From NCBI GenBank assembly GCA_965205055.1, contig OZ242030.1, positions 2,666,001 through 2,730,000 on the forward strand: 64,000 bases of DNA, read 5' to 3'. The notes under the pieces were generated by a model, which was given only the letters and a program-made list of their open reading frames with translations, did not search any database and was not told the origin of the DNA. This DNA comes from CBDBBY01 sp965205055. GTDB lineage: Bacteria; Pseudomonadota; Alphaproteobacteria; Rhodobacterales; Rhodobacteraceae. The position numbers were made by a program, and so were the translations under genes. Below are positions 1 to 8,499 of the stretch, in pieces. The first letter of the stretch is position 1; each line of letters opens with the position of its first letter.

Positions 1-58
1 TGGCGATCACCCCGCCAAAGCGCCGGGTCAGCGCGTGGGTTTGCAGCAGAGTGCTCAT
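1..58 (-). CDS. ABC transporter ATP-binding protein, N-terminal fragment (LivG/UrtD type)
   Basis: Only the first 19 codons are in the window. They read MSTLLQTHALTRRFGGVIA, the usual beginning of a branched-chain amino acid or urea ABC ATPase, where a beta strand precedes the A-loop. The ATG at 56-58 follows a GGAGGT ribosome site placed just inside the end of the upstream permease gene. It is the fourth visible member of the leftward importer operon and would energise the two permeases. The Walker motifs lie outside the window, so the assignment rests on this short match and on operon position. Confidence 0.75.
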   Translation of the reverse strand, partial: MSTLLQTHALTRRFGGVIA

Positions 59-59
59 C

Positions 60-1052
60 TTACGCACCTCCCTTCCGGAACCGGACCAGCGCATCGCGCA
101 GCATCGGCAGGATGCCCGCCGGGACCAGCAGTACGAACAGAACGAACAGCGCGCCCAGCACGATATTGGCATCGGCCAGCTTGACCTTGCCCAGCCAGAA
201 CACCAGCATCTGGATCAGGATCGCGCCGATAACCGGACCAACCAGGGTGCCAAGCCCGCCCAACAGCACCCAGACGATGACCTGCGCGGAAAACGCCATG
301 CCAAAGACATCAGGGTTAATCAGCCCGCCCCAGATCGCGTAGAGCATGCCCGACAGCCCGGCCAGCCCCGCACCGATCATATAAGCGCCGAGCTTGAACT
401 TGCGCGAGTCATACCCCAGCAGTTCAGCACGCATCTCGTTTTCCTTGGTCGCCACCAGCACCTTGCCGAATCGCGTGGTCAGCACCCAGCGCAGCAGGGC
501 ATAGGACAGCAGCGCAAAAACGGCGGTGACGTAATACATCGCTTCGAAACTCAGCATGGAGGCGGGGTTGAAGGGCACGTTTAGTGGCGGAATGCCGGGG
601 ATGCCGTTATAGCCGCCGATCGCGACCGAACCGATCTTGTTGCCTGACCCGGACATTGAGTTCACGATCAGGAAAAAAATAAGCGACACCGTCAGCGTTA
701 TCACCGCCAGATAAACGTCCGAGATACGGCCCCAGAACATGAAGTACCCCAGCGCCAGCGCAAACAGCGTCGGCAGGGCCAGCCCGATGACGAAGGGCAG
801 AGTAGTGTCGCCCATGTTCAGCGAGGCAATCGCATATGCATAGCCGCCGATGCCGAAGAACACGGTCTGACCAAGGCTCAGGATGCCGCCGAATCCCCAG
901 ACGAAGGCGAGGCTGAGTGCCAGAATGGACAGTGACAGGTAGAGGGTCAGGTCGATCAGGGTAAAGGGTTCGACCAGCATCGGGATGACCATCATCAGAG
1001 CCAGCGCAGTCAGGACAAAACTCGCAATCTGAACGGGACTGCTTAGCCGCAT
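60..1052 (-). CDS. branched-chain amino acid/amide-type ABC transporter permease (LivM/UrtC family)
   Basis: A 330-residue inner-membrane protein, close to the family length, with about nine hydrophobic segments from residue 8 onward. The central region (LSLGQTVFFGIGGYAYA) is the hallmark stretch of the LivM half of HAAT-family importers. It pairs with the LivH-type permease encoded just upstream, and the spacing is only 4 bases. The ATG is preceded by a near-ideal GGAGGTGA site that overlaps the stop of the preceding gene, so translation is probably coupled. The family moves branched-chain amino acids, urea or short amides; the substrate is not decided by this sequence. Confidence 0.88.
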   Translation of the reverse strand: MRLSSPVQIASFVLTALALMMVIPMLVEPFTLIDLTLYLSLSILALSLAFVWGFGGILSLGQTVFFGIGGYAYAIASLNMGDTTLPFVIGLALPTLFALALGYFMFWGRISDVYLAVITLTVSLIFFLIVNSMSGSGNKIGSVAIGGYNGIPGIPPLNVPFNPASMLSFEAMYYVTAVFALLSYALLRWVLTTRFGKVLVATKENEMRAELLGYDSRKFKLGAYMIGAGLAGLSGMLYAIWGGLINPDVFGMAFSAQVIVWVLLGGLGTLVGPVIGAILIQMLVFWLGKVKLADANIVLGALFVLFVLLVPAGILPMLRDALVRFRKGGA

Positions 1053-1056
1053 GATG

Positions 1057-1941
1057 TCACCTCCGCAGGATGCGGCCGGTCAGGCCAGTAGGGAAGAACC
1101 GCAGCAGAATCACGGCGCTGAGCAGCAACATCGCCTCGCCGATCACCGGACGGGTGAAGATCGAGGTGATCTGGCTGATCGAGCCGAACAGGCCCGAGGC
1201 CGAGGCCGTGCCGGCAATCACCGACGGTCCGCCACTGATGACGGTAATGAAAGACTTGGCGATATAAGTCACACCACTGGTGGGTACGACACCGGTGATC
1301 GGCGCCATGACCGCCCCGGCGAACCCGCTAATCGCCGCACCGCAGGCAAAGGTCACTGCATAGACACGTTCACGCGCGACACCGATGGCAGAGGCCATCT
1401 CGGGTTCCTGCATGGTAGCGCGGGCGATCAGACCGATGCGGGTTTTCTTGAGAAACAGGTAGATGCCGCCCAGCAGCAGCGCGGCCACAATAATCACGAA
1501 GATGGTGTACCAACCTTCGGAATAGGCGCCGATCTGAATCGGGCCGAAGGGCGGGGTGACGCCTTTCTGGTGATAGCCGACAAAGGTCGAGGCCAGACCG
1601 ACCAACAACAGGCTGATCCCCCATGTGGCCAGCACCGTGTCGATGATGCGGCCGTAAAGGTGCCGGATCACCAGCCGTTCGATGATCAAACCAATTGCAC
1701 CGACGCAAAGCGGGGCCAGAATGAACATGGCCAGCCAGAAATTCACCCCTGCGTCGACCAGCAGCACAAAGGCAAATCCGCCCGTCATCAGAAACTCGCC
1801 ATGGGCAAAGTTGATGACGCGCAACATGCCAAAGACAATGGCCAGCCCAATACTGATCAGCGCCAGACTTGCGATTGCAAAAAGCACCTGAACAAGCAGG
1901 AGTGCCAAAAAGTCCATGTCGGGAAGTCCCATTCCGTTCAA
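1057..1941 (-). CDS. branched-chain amino acid/amide-type ABC transporter permease (LivH/UrtB family)
   Basis: About 294 residues, almost entirely hydrophobic. It carries the LivH-type segment GLAIVFGMLRVINFAHGEF near residues 32-50, which is diagnostic of this permease family. It lies between the receptor gene and the LivM-type permease in the leftward operon. The longest frame begins at a TTG at 1941. ATG codons at 1932 and 1917 are alternatives, and the one at 1917 (MDFLALLLV) would match the usual short N terminus. It should form the membrane channel as a heterodimer with the neighbouring permease. Confidence 0.87.
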   Translation of the reverse strand: MNGMGLPDMDFLALLLVQVLFAIASLALISIGLAIVFGMLRVINFAHGEFLMTGGFAFVLLVDAGVNFWLAMFILAPLCVGAIGLIIERLVIRHLYGRIIDTVLATWGISLLLVGLASTFVGYHQKGVTPPFGPIQIGAYSEGWYTIFVIIVAALLLGGIYLFLKKTRIGLIARATMQEPEMASAIGVARERVYAVTFACGAAISGFAGAVMAPITGVVPTSGVTYIAKSFITVISGGPSVIAGTASASGLFGSISQITSIFTRPVIGEAMLLLSAVILLRFFPTGLTGRILRR

Positions 1942-2036
1942 GGCCTGGCCCGAGTGTTGCCCCGGGCCGACTCATTTTAGGCGCACTGATGGATGCGCGC
2001 CTTGTGCTCCGATATTTTTGTGTGCGGGCGACGGCG

Positions 2037-3263
2037 TCAGAGCACGGGTTCGAACTGTTGGTTTGTGTTCGGGTTGGCGATCAGATCGCATTGCCCTCCA
2101 AAATCAGTCGGTTCGACTTTTTCGATTGTTTCGACAATGTCGAAGCTGCCACCGGCGACGTGGCCGATATGCACGTCCAGAACGCAGTGGTTGGTTTTCG
2201 GATCCAAAGTGACAACGCCACCGGGTCCCGTGATCGAAACACCTTGGGCAAAGGCCGCGTTCAGATCGTCCAGCCCGGTCGCCCCGGCGGTTTTGACCGC
2301 TTCGGCCCACAGCTTGGCGGCCTGATATTCGGCCGCATGCAATTCACCGAGATAGCCGAAATCATCACCGAATTTCGCGGTGAACGCATCGACAAAGGCT
2401 TTGTTTTCCGGCGAGTCCAACTCTTGGAAATAGGTGCTTGCGACGACAATGCCTTCGCTCATTTCCGGCGGCAACAGCAGATGCTCGCCCGCCAGACCGA
2501 AGGTCTGCGACGATATCGGGATTTGTCCAACCATTCCGGCCGATGCCCACTGACCCCAGAACGCCCCATGCGGCGGGCCTACAAAGACGGTGTGGATGAT
2601 ATCCGGCTTTTCCGCCTGAATTTTCGAAATCGTCGAAGCAAAGTTCGAATTGTCCAGCGGGAAGAACTCGCTGCCAATGACTTCGCCGCCGCTATCGGAC
2701 GCTATCTTGCGCGCCCACTGGTCCGAGAAATGACCGTAATTATAGTCTGCAGCTAGAACATAGACCTTTGAACCGTGTTCCTTGATCAGACCGGGCAGGA
2801 TCGATGCAACCGTCTGTTTCGGCGTCGCGCTGGTGCAATAGGTGCCGCGCTGACAGACGCCGCCTTCGTAGTTGGTGTTGTAGAAATAGGGCACGTTCAC
2901 CCGGTTCACCACCGGGCGCACGATCTCGCGCGATGCCGAAGTGGTGCAGCCAAACAGCACATCCACCCGCTCGCTCATCGCCAGTTCGCGGGCGAACTGG
3001 CCGAACAGCTGGTTGCTGGATTGCGTGTCGCGATGGATCAGTTGCACTTCGCGGTCCAACAAGCCGCCATCGGTGTTGATCTCGTCCACAGCCAGTTCCA
3101 ACGCGCGCAGTTTGTTGACGCCGAACACCTCGAGCGGGCCGGACGTGTCGATGACCATGCCCAGTTTGATGGCGCCATTTCCTTGGGCAATGACCGGCGT
3201 CGGCAAGGCCGAGACCGCGGCGCCGGCGGCCAGACCGCCAGCTATGAATTCTCTACGTTTCAT
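2037..3263 (-). CDS. periplasmic substrate-binding protein of a HAAT-type ABC importer (urea/amide-like receptor)
   Basis: A 408-residue receptor of the Leu/Ile/Val-binding superfamily. It begins with a twin-arginine-like signal (KRREFIAGG, then an Ala-rich stretch ending near APTPVIAQG), so export through Tat is likely. The mature part starts with IKLGMVIDTSGPLEVFG and contains the two-lobe fold typical of UrtA/FmdD/AmiC-type binders. The start follows an AGGAGG site 5 bases upstream. It is encoded directly upstream of the LivH and LivM permeases and 30 bases downstream of a cysteine hydrolase gene. This suggests uptake of an amide-like compound that the hydrolase then cleaves. The ligand is not predictable here. 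Confidence 0.85.
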   Translation of the reverse strand: MKRREFIAGGLAAGAAVSALPTPVIAQGNGAIKLGMVIDTSGPLEVFGVNKLRALELAVDEINTDGGLLDREVQLIHRDTQSSNQLFGQFARELAMSERVDVLFGCTTSASREIVRPVVNRVNVPYFYNTNYEGGVCQRGTYCTSATPKQTVASILPGLIKEHGSKVYVLAADYNYGHFSDQWARKIASDSGGEVIGSEFFPLDNSNFASTISKIQAEKPDIIHTVFVGPPHGAFWGQWASAGMVGQIPISSQTFGLAGEHLLLPPEMSEGIVVASTYFQELDSPENKAFVDAFTAKFGDDFGYLGELHAAEYQAAKLWAEAVKTAGATGLDDLNAAFAQGVSITGPGGVVTLDPKTNHCVLDVHIGHVAGGSFDIVETIEKVEPTDFGGQCDLIANPNTNQQFEPVL

Positions 3264-3293
3264 GTTAGCCTCCTTGTTAATTTGGCGGGCTGC

Positions 3294-3917
3294 TTATTCT
3301 GCGGCGCTTGCCCGTTCGATGCGGTCGATCATCTCGTCGATCGTCGTCAAGTTGGCAAAGGCCAGACCCAGAACCGCGTGTGTGGCGTCCTTAATCGTTT
3401 CGGCGCTCAACTCGCCGATCGGAAATGTCTCCGTGCCGTCGGTGGGGAAGAATACGTGATAATCCCGCATTCCTGCCTCGCGCGCGGTCGTTTCACAGCA
3501 GATGTTTGTGCAGATGCCGGTGACGATGATCGTATCAATCCCGCGCGAGCGCAGGATCATGTCCAGATCGGTGCCAGTGAATGCGCCATAGCGGGGCTTT
3601 TCCAACAGGATATCATCGCCAAGGAAATTGACCTCGGGATGCAGTTTGGCGGTTTCCGCACCTTCACGTATCGCGCCTTCGCGCACCGGCGGAACCAGTT
3701 CACCCATCGTGCCTTCGTTGCTGCCGTCAGCACGGGTAACGTGAACGGTGTGGACAACGGTCATGGCCGCCCGGCGGCAAGCCGCCGCCAAGCGGTTCAC
3801 CGGCTCCAGAAGCCGTCGGCCATTGGGGGCTGCCAACGGGGAGCCATCGACAAAGGCCACTTGCATATCGACATTCACCAGCGCTGTTTTTGCCGGGTTG
3901 AGTTCATACTGGGTCAC
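3294..3917 (-). CDS. isochorismatase-family cysteine amidohydrolase
   Basis: A 207-residue protein of the isochorismatase-like fold. The catalytic triad is visible as Asp17 (VNVDMQ), Lys107 (LLEKPRYGAF) and Cys140 (TNICCETTAREA). Known members hydrolyse C-N bonds in N-carbamoylsarcosine, ureidoacrylate, biuret or nicotinamide. It is cytoplasmic and is the first gene of the importer operon, which points to hydrolysis of an imported amide or ureido compound. The start is a GTG with AGGAGCAGGA upstream. Sequence differences from the biuret and RutB subfamilies, as I recall them, prevent a specific name. Confidence 0.83.
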   Translation of the reverse strand: MTQYELNPAKTALVNVDMQVAFVDGSPLAAPNGRRLLEPVNRLAAACRRAAMTVVHTVHVTRADGSNEGTMGELVPPVREGAIREGAETAKLHPEVNFLGDDILLEKPRYGAFTGTDLDMILRSRGIDTIIVTGICTNICCETTAREAGMRDYHVFFPTDGTETFPIGELSAETIKDATHAVLGLAFANLTTIDEMIDRIERASAAE

Positions 3918-4114
3918 TGGAAATCCTGCTCCTGTGAAATTTCACCGTCCGATAATACCCGGCGCAAAAATGCTTTCAAGTGAAAATATTTCAGGTGGGC
4001 GCATTTAATCGGGACGCCAGGTGAACCGGCGTCATGTGTCCGCGACAGGCACGCTACTTTGTCATTTCTGAGCGGAAAGGCGGCAAACGTCGTTTCTTGT
4101 ATCGCCGCAAACGG

Positions 4115-4567
4115 TCAATCGCGATTTTCTTCCAGCCTTTGCGAGCAATCCACCAGAAGGCTGAGGCGATCGACCAGATCATCCATCCATTCTTCGCCCA
4201 GCATATGCACCATTTTTTGCCGCAAACCGTCCGCGTCTGTCTTTATGTCGCTCCACAAGGCTTTGCCCTTGTCCGAACGGAAAACGAGAATTTTGCGTCG
4301 GTCATGCCGTTCGGGGGCACGATAAATCAGCGCTTCGGCAACCATTTTGTCAACAACTCGCGTTGCTGTCGGCAAACTCAGCAAGGCCTGGTGAGCCAGC
4401 TCTCCCATCGTTTTGCCTTCGCCGTGTTCAAGACAGGACAGAATGCGCCAGTATTCCAAAGGGACGCCGCGGCGCTGCATATCACGCGTGAGATGCCCGC
4501 CGACCTGCTCGCTGGCAACTGCAAGAACGTATTCAAATTGAGTCGATTGCAGATCGTCCCTGTCCAT
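4115..4567 (-). CDS. MarR family transcriptional regulator
   Basis: A 150-residue winged-helix protein. A recognition region (TMGELAHQALLSLPTATRVVD, residues 53-73) is followed by the MarR wing RHDRRKILVF, with dimerisation helices at both ends. It is transcribed in the same direction as the hydrolase/importer operon and divergently from the AmiC-like receptor gene. It is therefore a good candidate regulator of one or both. The 180-base divergent region holds a short inverted repeat (TCAGG-2-CCTGA at 4603-4614) that could be a site, but nothing in the sequence proves this. MarR proteins usually respond to small aromatic or amide-like ligands. Confidence 0.85.
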   Translation of the reverse strand: MDRDDLQSTQFEYVLAVASEQVGGHLTRDMQRRGVPLEYWRILSCLEHGEGKTMGELAHQALLSLPTATRVVDKMVAEALIYRAPERHDRRKILVFRSDKGKALWSDIKTDADGLRQKMVHMLGEEWMDDLVDRLSLLVDCSQRLEENRD

Positions 4568-4747
4568 GCGCCGATTTCCAAAGCCAATTCCGTTTTGCCG
4601 CTTCAGGAGCCTGAGCCACTGGTACGGCGATCTGACGACAAGTTAAGCAGATTGCCCACATTCGGCAACAGAGCAAGCCAGCCAGCCACTGCAATTGCGC
4701 AACAGCCTCGACACCGCAATGGGTTTCGGTCACATACTGAATCGGCA

Positions 4748-5875
4748 ATGCGTGTTGAAAACCCTCATACATCACCCGGCCCGGTTCAGGTTGGACTGCT
4801 GGTTCCACAGACGGGACCTATTGGAATGTTCGGGCCATCGATGATCAATAGCGCGCAAATTGCAGTGGATGACCTCAACCTTGCCGGCGGCCTTTTGGGA
4901 CGTGATATCGATTTGCTGGTTGGTGAAGGAGGTGGTTCGGAACAGGATATTGTCAAAGAGGCCGAGCGGCTGATTGGGCAGGGCGCCGCAGCCATTATCG
5001 GCTCGCATACCAGTCCGAACCGTCAGGCTCTGGTGCGGTCAATCGGCGGGCGGCTGCCTTATGTCTATACCACCATGTACGAGGGCGGAGAGCATAGTTT
5101 CGGCGTGTTCATTTCCGGGGAAACTCCGGATCAGGGATTGTTCCCGCTCATTCAATGGCTGACCGCGAACAAAGCTGCCAGACGCTGGTATATCGTGGGG
5201 TCGAACTATGTGTTCCCCCGCAAGTCCGCGGAATTTGCTCAGGCGTATGTCGATCAATTGGGCGGCCAGGTTGTGGGCGAGGAATTCCTGCCTTTGCAAC
5301 AAACCGATTATTCCGAGACTCTGGCGAGAATTCAGGGGGCCTCCCCGGATGTGGTCTTGCTGTATTTGATCGGCAATGACGGCGTTTATTTTAACCGGCA
5401 ATTTTCCAGATTGGGCCTGGCGGACAGGATCATGCGCGGTTCACCGGTGGCTTGTGAAAACACACTGCTTGGGATCGGTCCCAATGCCACGCGCGATCTT
5501 TATCTTGCCAGCAGCTATGTTCCGGCACAGCGCAGCAATCAGGGTGCCTGGCTCAGGGATCGCTACAAACACCGGTTTGGTCCTTCAGCACCGGTAGTGA
5601 CGCATCATACCGCAGCGCTATATGATGGAATTCTGCTCTTTGCCGAACTTGTGCGTCAGGCTCGGAGCCTTGACGTGGCAGACTTGCAGAATGCTTCGGA
5701 AGGATTGGTATTTGACGGAACGCGCGGAACTGCCGTCATGCACGCCAACCACTTGAGTGCGAACGCTCACATAGTGCAGGCTGAGGGCTGCGATTTGCGT
5801 GTTCTTGAAGCCGTTGGGCGGGACTCTTTCAACCCGCTTGGGGTTCACATCCAATATTGCTTGCCAAGGCAGTAA
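4748..5875 (+). CDS. AmiC/UrtA-like amide-binding protein without a signal peptide
   Basis: A 375-residue periplasmic-binding-fold protein. The core begins VQVGLLVPQTGPIGMFGPS and includes GSHTSPNRQALV and YVYTTMYEGGE, as in AmiC, UrtA and FmdD proteins. The chosen ATG is the only one close to the start of the conserved domain, and the protein then has no signal peptide. AmiC itself is a cytoplasmic sensor of short-chain amides that controls the antiterminator AmiR, but no AmiR-like gene is visible here. It may sense the same compound that the divergent operon imports and hydrolyses. A missed upstream start encoding a signal is possible but not seen: the in-frame extension upstream runs antisense to the MarR gene. 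Confidence 0.78.
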   Translation: MRVENPHTSPGPVQVGLLVPQTGPIGMFGPSMINSAQIAVDDLNLAGGLLGRDIDLLVGEGGGSEQDIVKEAERLIGQGAAAIIGSHTSPNRQALVRSIGGRLPYVYTTMYEGGEHSFGVFISGETPDQGLFPLIQWLTANKAARRWYIVGSNYVFPRKSAEFAQAYVDQLGGQVVGEEFLPLQQTDYSETLARIQGASPDVVLLYLIGNDGVYFNRQFSRLGLADRIMRGSPVACENTLLGIGPNATRDLYLASSYVPAQRSNQGAWLRDRYKHRFGPSAPVVTHHTAALYDGILLFAELVRQARSLDVADLQNASEGLVFDGTRGTAVMHANHLSANAHIVQAEGCDLRVLEAVGRDSFNPLGVHIQYCLPRQ

Positions 5876-5899
5876 AAAAACCCGCCCAATGTGGCGGAC
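5874..5899 (-). terminator. intrinsic terminator candidate reading leftward
   Basis: Inverted repeat CCGCC (5882-5886) and GGCGG (5893-5897) with a 6-base loop. On the minus strand it is followed by seven U residues (A-run at 5874-5880). It overlaps the stop of the AmiC-like gene. No minus-strand gene lies immediately upstream, so it may be a remnant of a larger bidirectional terminator at the edge of the island. Confidence 0.45.
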
Positions 5900-6058
5900 G
5901 GGGCAGTGCTTGGTTCGTGTTTGAACGGAAACTCCAATCCGTTGAATTTCTGTCATTAAATTGGATTTTTGCTTGCGAATGCTTCCGGGATTCGGTGGGA
6001 TTTCCCCGGATTCGCCGCAGTTTCGGCGTCTGTTTCATAATCTCCGGAGGATTTCGGC

Positions 6059-6215
6059 ATGCGGAAGGTCATTTCCGAGCAGTCCTATCCGGGCTCGACG
6101 GACATCGGGGCGATCAAGCTGGACGCGAAGTCGCGGAACGACATCCCGGCGTTCTGATCGGCCTCTAGGCGGTCTACAAGGACGAGGCGACACGGGAGAT
6201 GCGAGATATGAGCCG
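6059..6215 (+). pseudogene. decayed ISNCY-type transposase, N-terminal fragment
   Basis: An ATG at 6059 sits behind a CTCCGGAGG ribosome site. It opens a frame reading MRKVISEQ...DIGAIKLDAKSRNDIPA, which stops at 6155. Conservation then continues in the next frame as VLIGL, a stop, and AVYKDEATREM. Together these match the usual N terminus of ISNCY-family transposases (DI..I..D.KSRDDIP.LL.GLQ.vy...e.re). At least one frameshift and one in-frame stop are present, and the catalytic domain is missing. The rest of 5900-6412 contains no recognisable gene and no terminal repeats that I could identify. The fragment separates the importer island from tRNA-Ser. Confidence 0.6.
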
Positions 6216-6412
6216 TTCCGCCTTCTGGGCGAGACATTCCTCCGGACCGGCGCCGCGTCACCGTGCCGACCAGGGCCGAGTGTTCGGACAAGATTCTTTG
6301 TGAGTTTTCCGCTATGCAGCCCCATGAAAATACCACGCCTCATACCGCGCATTGAACGGAGATGAGTCTAATCGAAAAGAAATCAAAAGCGACAAAGAAT
6401 GCGGACAAATCA

Positions 6413-6436
6413 ACAAAAACAGCCCCATAAGGGGTT
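6413..6436 (-). terminator. intrinsic terminator downstream of tRNA-Ser
   Basis: CCCC (6423-6426), loop ATAA and GGGG (6431-6434) form a short GC stem. On the minus strand it is followed by a U-rich run (A-run at 6415-6419). It lies about 36 bases downstream of the 3' end of the leftward tRNA-Ser gene, as expected for a monocistronic tRNA terminator. Confidence 0.55.
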
Positions 6437-6472
6437 GAATGGCGCCTGACGAAACCGAATGAAAATGGCGGG

Positions 6473-6562
6473 TGGCGGAGACGAAGGGATTCGAACCCTC
6501 GAGGCGGTTTCCCGCCTACTCCCTTAGCAGGGGAGCGCCTTCGACCGCTCGGCCACGTCTCC
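6473..6562 (-). tRNA. tRNA-Ser (anticodon GCT)
   Basis: Read on the minus strand it forms a complete class II tRNA of 90 bases including an encoded CCA. The 7-bp acceptor stem is GGAGACG/CGTCTCC, and the discriminator base is G. The anticodon loop CTGCTAA is closed by CTCCC/GGGAG. A long variable arm (TAGGCGGGAAACCGCCT) follows, then the T arm GAGGGTTCGAATCCCTT. The loop gives anticodon GCT, decoding AGC/AGU serine codons. The island-like block to the left ends near its 3' side, a common integration position. Confidence 0.96.
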
Positions 6563-7083
6563 GAGGGCTTAATAAACCCGCATTGCCGTTGTCGGCAAGC
6601 GCGTTTTCGGAATCCGCTACTGGAAACCGAAGAATTCGTGACAATTTCTGGAGAATGTCGCCTATTCATCCAAGAATTTGATGGAGTCAGAAGACTTTGC
6701 AGGAATCGGCAAGAATTCAGCAATCGCATCCTATTCCAATGGAACTTGCTTGAAAGCATCGTGCCCGATGAGCGGCAACTCGGTTGCAGCAATTCAGAAA
6801 GACGAAGCCAACAGACTCGTTCGATGCGGGATAGCGCGGACCGGAGCAAGTCAGCATGTCAATCCACTTGAATTTGCTGATGCTTCGTTGGACACCGCTG
6901 CGCTTTTCCTGTGGAGCGTTGCGGTTGCCGTCCACAACGGAGAGGAGATTGATGCAATCAATTCTTGAAGGGCAACCCTATTTCAGGTAGCCAACGGCAG
7001 CGGACAAACGGCTTGATGCGAATGCGTCGATTTGGGCCGCGAATCTGCTGGACAAGCAAGGACGCGCGACGGAGGAACGGCAA
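6563..7083. other. intergenic region between tRNA-Ser and gcdH
   Basis: 521 bases without a convincing gene. Small open frames exist, for example around 6678-6968, but have no recognisable motif or ribosome site. A short hairpin TTGCCG-4-CGGCAA lies at 6583-6598 just upstream of the tRNA gene. The right end carries the GGAGG site (7071-7075) that serves the next gene. Confidence 0.6.
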
Positions 7084-8295
7084 GTGGACGGCATGCAGGA
7101 CAATTTCTCGCAGGCGCAAGCGGTCTTTCGCTGGGATGATCCATTTTTATTGCAGAACATGCTCGACGAGGACGAGACACTTGTCGCCGACACCGCGCGA
7201 GCATTCGCGGACGCCGAACTTCGTCCGCGCGTGAAAGATGCATATCTGAACGAAACGCCTGCCCCCGAACTGTTCGGGCTCATGGGAAAAACGGGCCTTC
7301 TGGGCATGACCATTCCGGAAGAATTCGGCGGTTCGGGAACGAACTATGTGTCTTACGGCTTGGTCGCCCGCGAAATTGAACGCGTCGACTCCGGCTACCG
7401 GTCAATGCTGAGCGTGCAATCCTCGCTCGTGATGCATCCTATTTTCGCCTACGGCTCGGATGAGCAGCGCCGCAGATACCTGCCAGGCCTCGCTCGCGGC
7501 GAATTGATCGGCTGCTTCGGTCTTACCGAGCCGGATTTCGGCTCCGACGCGGGCGGAATGAAAACGCGAGCCGAAGCCGTGCCGGGCGGATACCGCCTCA
7601 CCGGCACCAAGACTTGGATTTCGAATTCGCCGGTCGCCGACGTCTTCATTGTCTGGGCCAAGTCCGAAGCCCACGGCGGCGAAGTGCGGGGGTTCGTGCT
7701 CGACAAAGGTACGAACGGCCTTTCTGCGCCGAAAATTGAAGGCAAGCTCTCGCTGCGCACTTCGATAACGGGTGAAATCTCGATGGACGGAGTCGTGGTT
7801 GACGAAAGCGCCCTGCTTCCCGAGGCGTCAGGATTGAAGGCGCCCTTCAGTTGCTTGACCAGAGCCCGTTACGGGATTTGCTGGGGATCGATGGGGGCCG
7901 CTGAGGAGTGCTGGCACCTCGCTCGGCAGTACGGCCTTGACCGAAAACAGTTCGGACGGCCTCTTGCCCAAACGCAGCTGTTCCAGAAGAAGCTTGCCGA
8001 CATGCAAACGGAGATCGCGCTCGGCCTTCAAGTCTCGTTGCGGCTGGGACGGCTGATGGATGAAGGGCGGATGACCCATGAAATGGTATCCCTGCTCAAG
8101 CGCAACAATTGCGGCAAAGCTTTGGATATTGCGCGCGCCGCTCGCGACATGCATGGCGGGAACGGCATCCAAATCGATTACCACGTCATTCGGCATGCCC
8201 AGAATCTTGAAACCGTCAACACCTACGAAGGAACGCACGATATCCACGGGCTGATTCTCGGACGAGCGCAGACCGGCCTTCAGGCATTTTTCTGA
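7084..8295 (+). CDS. gcdH: glutaryl-CoA dehydrogenase (acyl-CoA dehydrogenase family)
   Basis: A 403-residue FAD-dependent acyl-CoA dehydrogenase. The N-terminal DPFLLQNMLDEDE and the substrate loop GFGLTEPDFGSDAGGM-type region (here CFGLTEPDFGSDAG) are as in GcdH. So are the C-terminal MHGGNGI and the ETVNTYEGTHDIHGLILGR segment that carries the catalytic Glu. The enzyme oxidises and decarboxylates glutaryl-CoA to crotonyl-CoA in lysine and tryptophan breakdown, passing electrons to ETF. The GTG at 7084 is 8 bases after GGAGG; an ATG at 7093 is the alternative. It precedes the pyrimidine genes but is probably a separate unit, since 283 bases and a palindrome intervene. Confidence 0.88.
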   Translation: MDGMQDNFSQAQAVFRWDDPFLLQNMLDEDETLVADTARAFADAELRPRVKDAYLNETPAPELFGLMGKTGLLGMTIPEEFGGSGTNYVSYGLVAREIERVDSGYRSMLSVQSSLVMHPIFAYGSDEQRRRYLPGLARGELIGCFGLTEPDFGSDAGGMKTRAEAVPGGYRLTGTKTWISNSPVADVFIVWAKSEAHGGEVRGFVLDKGTNGLSAPKIEGKLSLRTSITGEISMDGVVVDESALLPEASGLKAPFSCLTRARYGICWGSMGAAEECWHLARQYGLDRKQFGRPLAQTQLFQKKLADMQTEIALGLQVSLRLGRLMDEGRMTHEMVSLLKRNNCGKALDIARAARDMHGGNGIQIDYHVIRHAQNLETVNTYEGTHDIHGLILGRAQTGLQAFF

Positions 8296-8499
8296 AACCA
8301 TCGCGTGATTTGAACGAATTGGCTGCCCTCCGACTTTGACGGCGGCCCCGGGCGACAATGCCATACGCCGACAGCGAAAAAGTCGCCGCGCGCCGGACGA
8401 CCGGGCCTTCAAGCGAACTGCATGATCCGCGCCACGAGTCCGCCGCGTCGAAAGGCATTGGCAAATAAGATACAATTGCCGAATGTTCGTCTGTCCGGA

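Noticed and set aside
4034..4747. N-terminal extension of the AmiC-like gene.
   Set aside because: The extension runs antisense to the MarR gene and shows no similarity to binding proteins; the domain starts just after the ATG at 4748.
6678..6968. Small plus-strand frame of 96 codons between tRNA-Ser and gcdH.
   Set aside because: No ribosome site, motif or plausible operon context.
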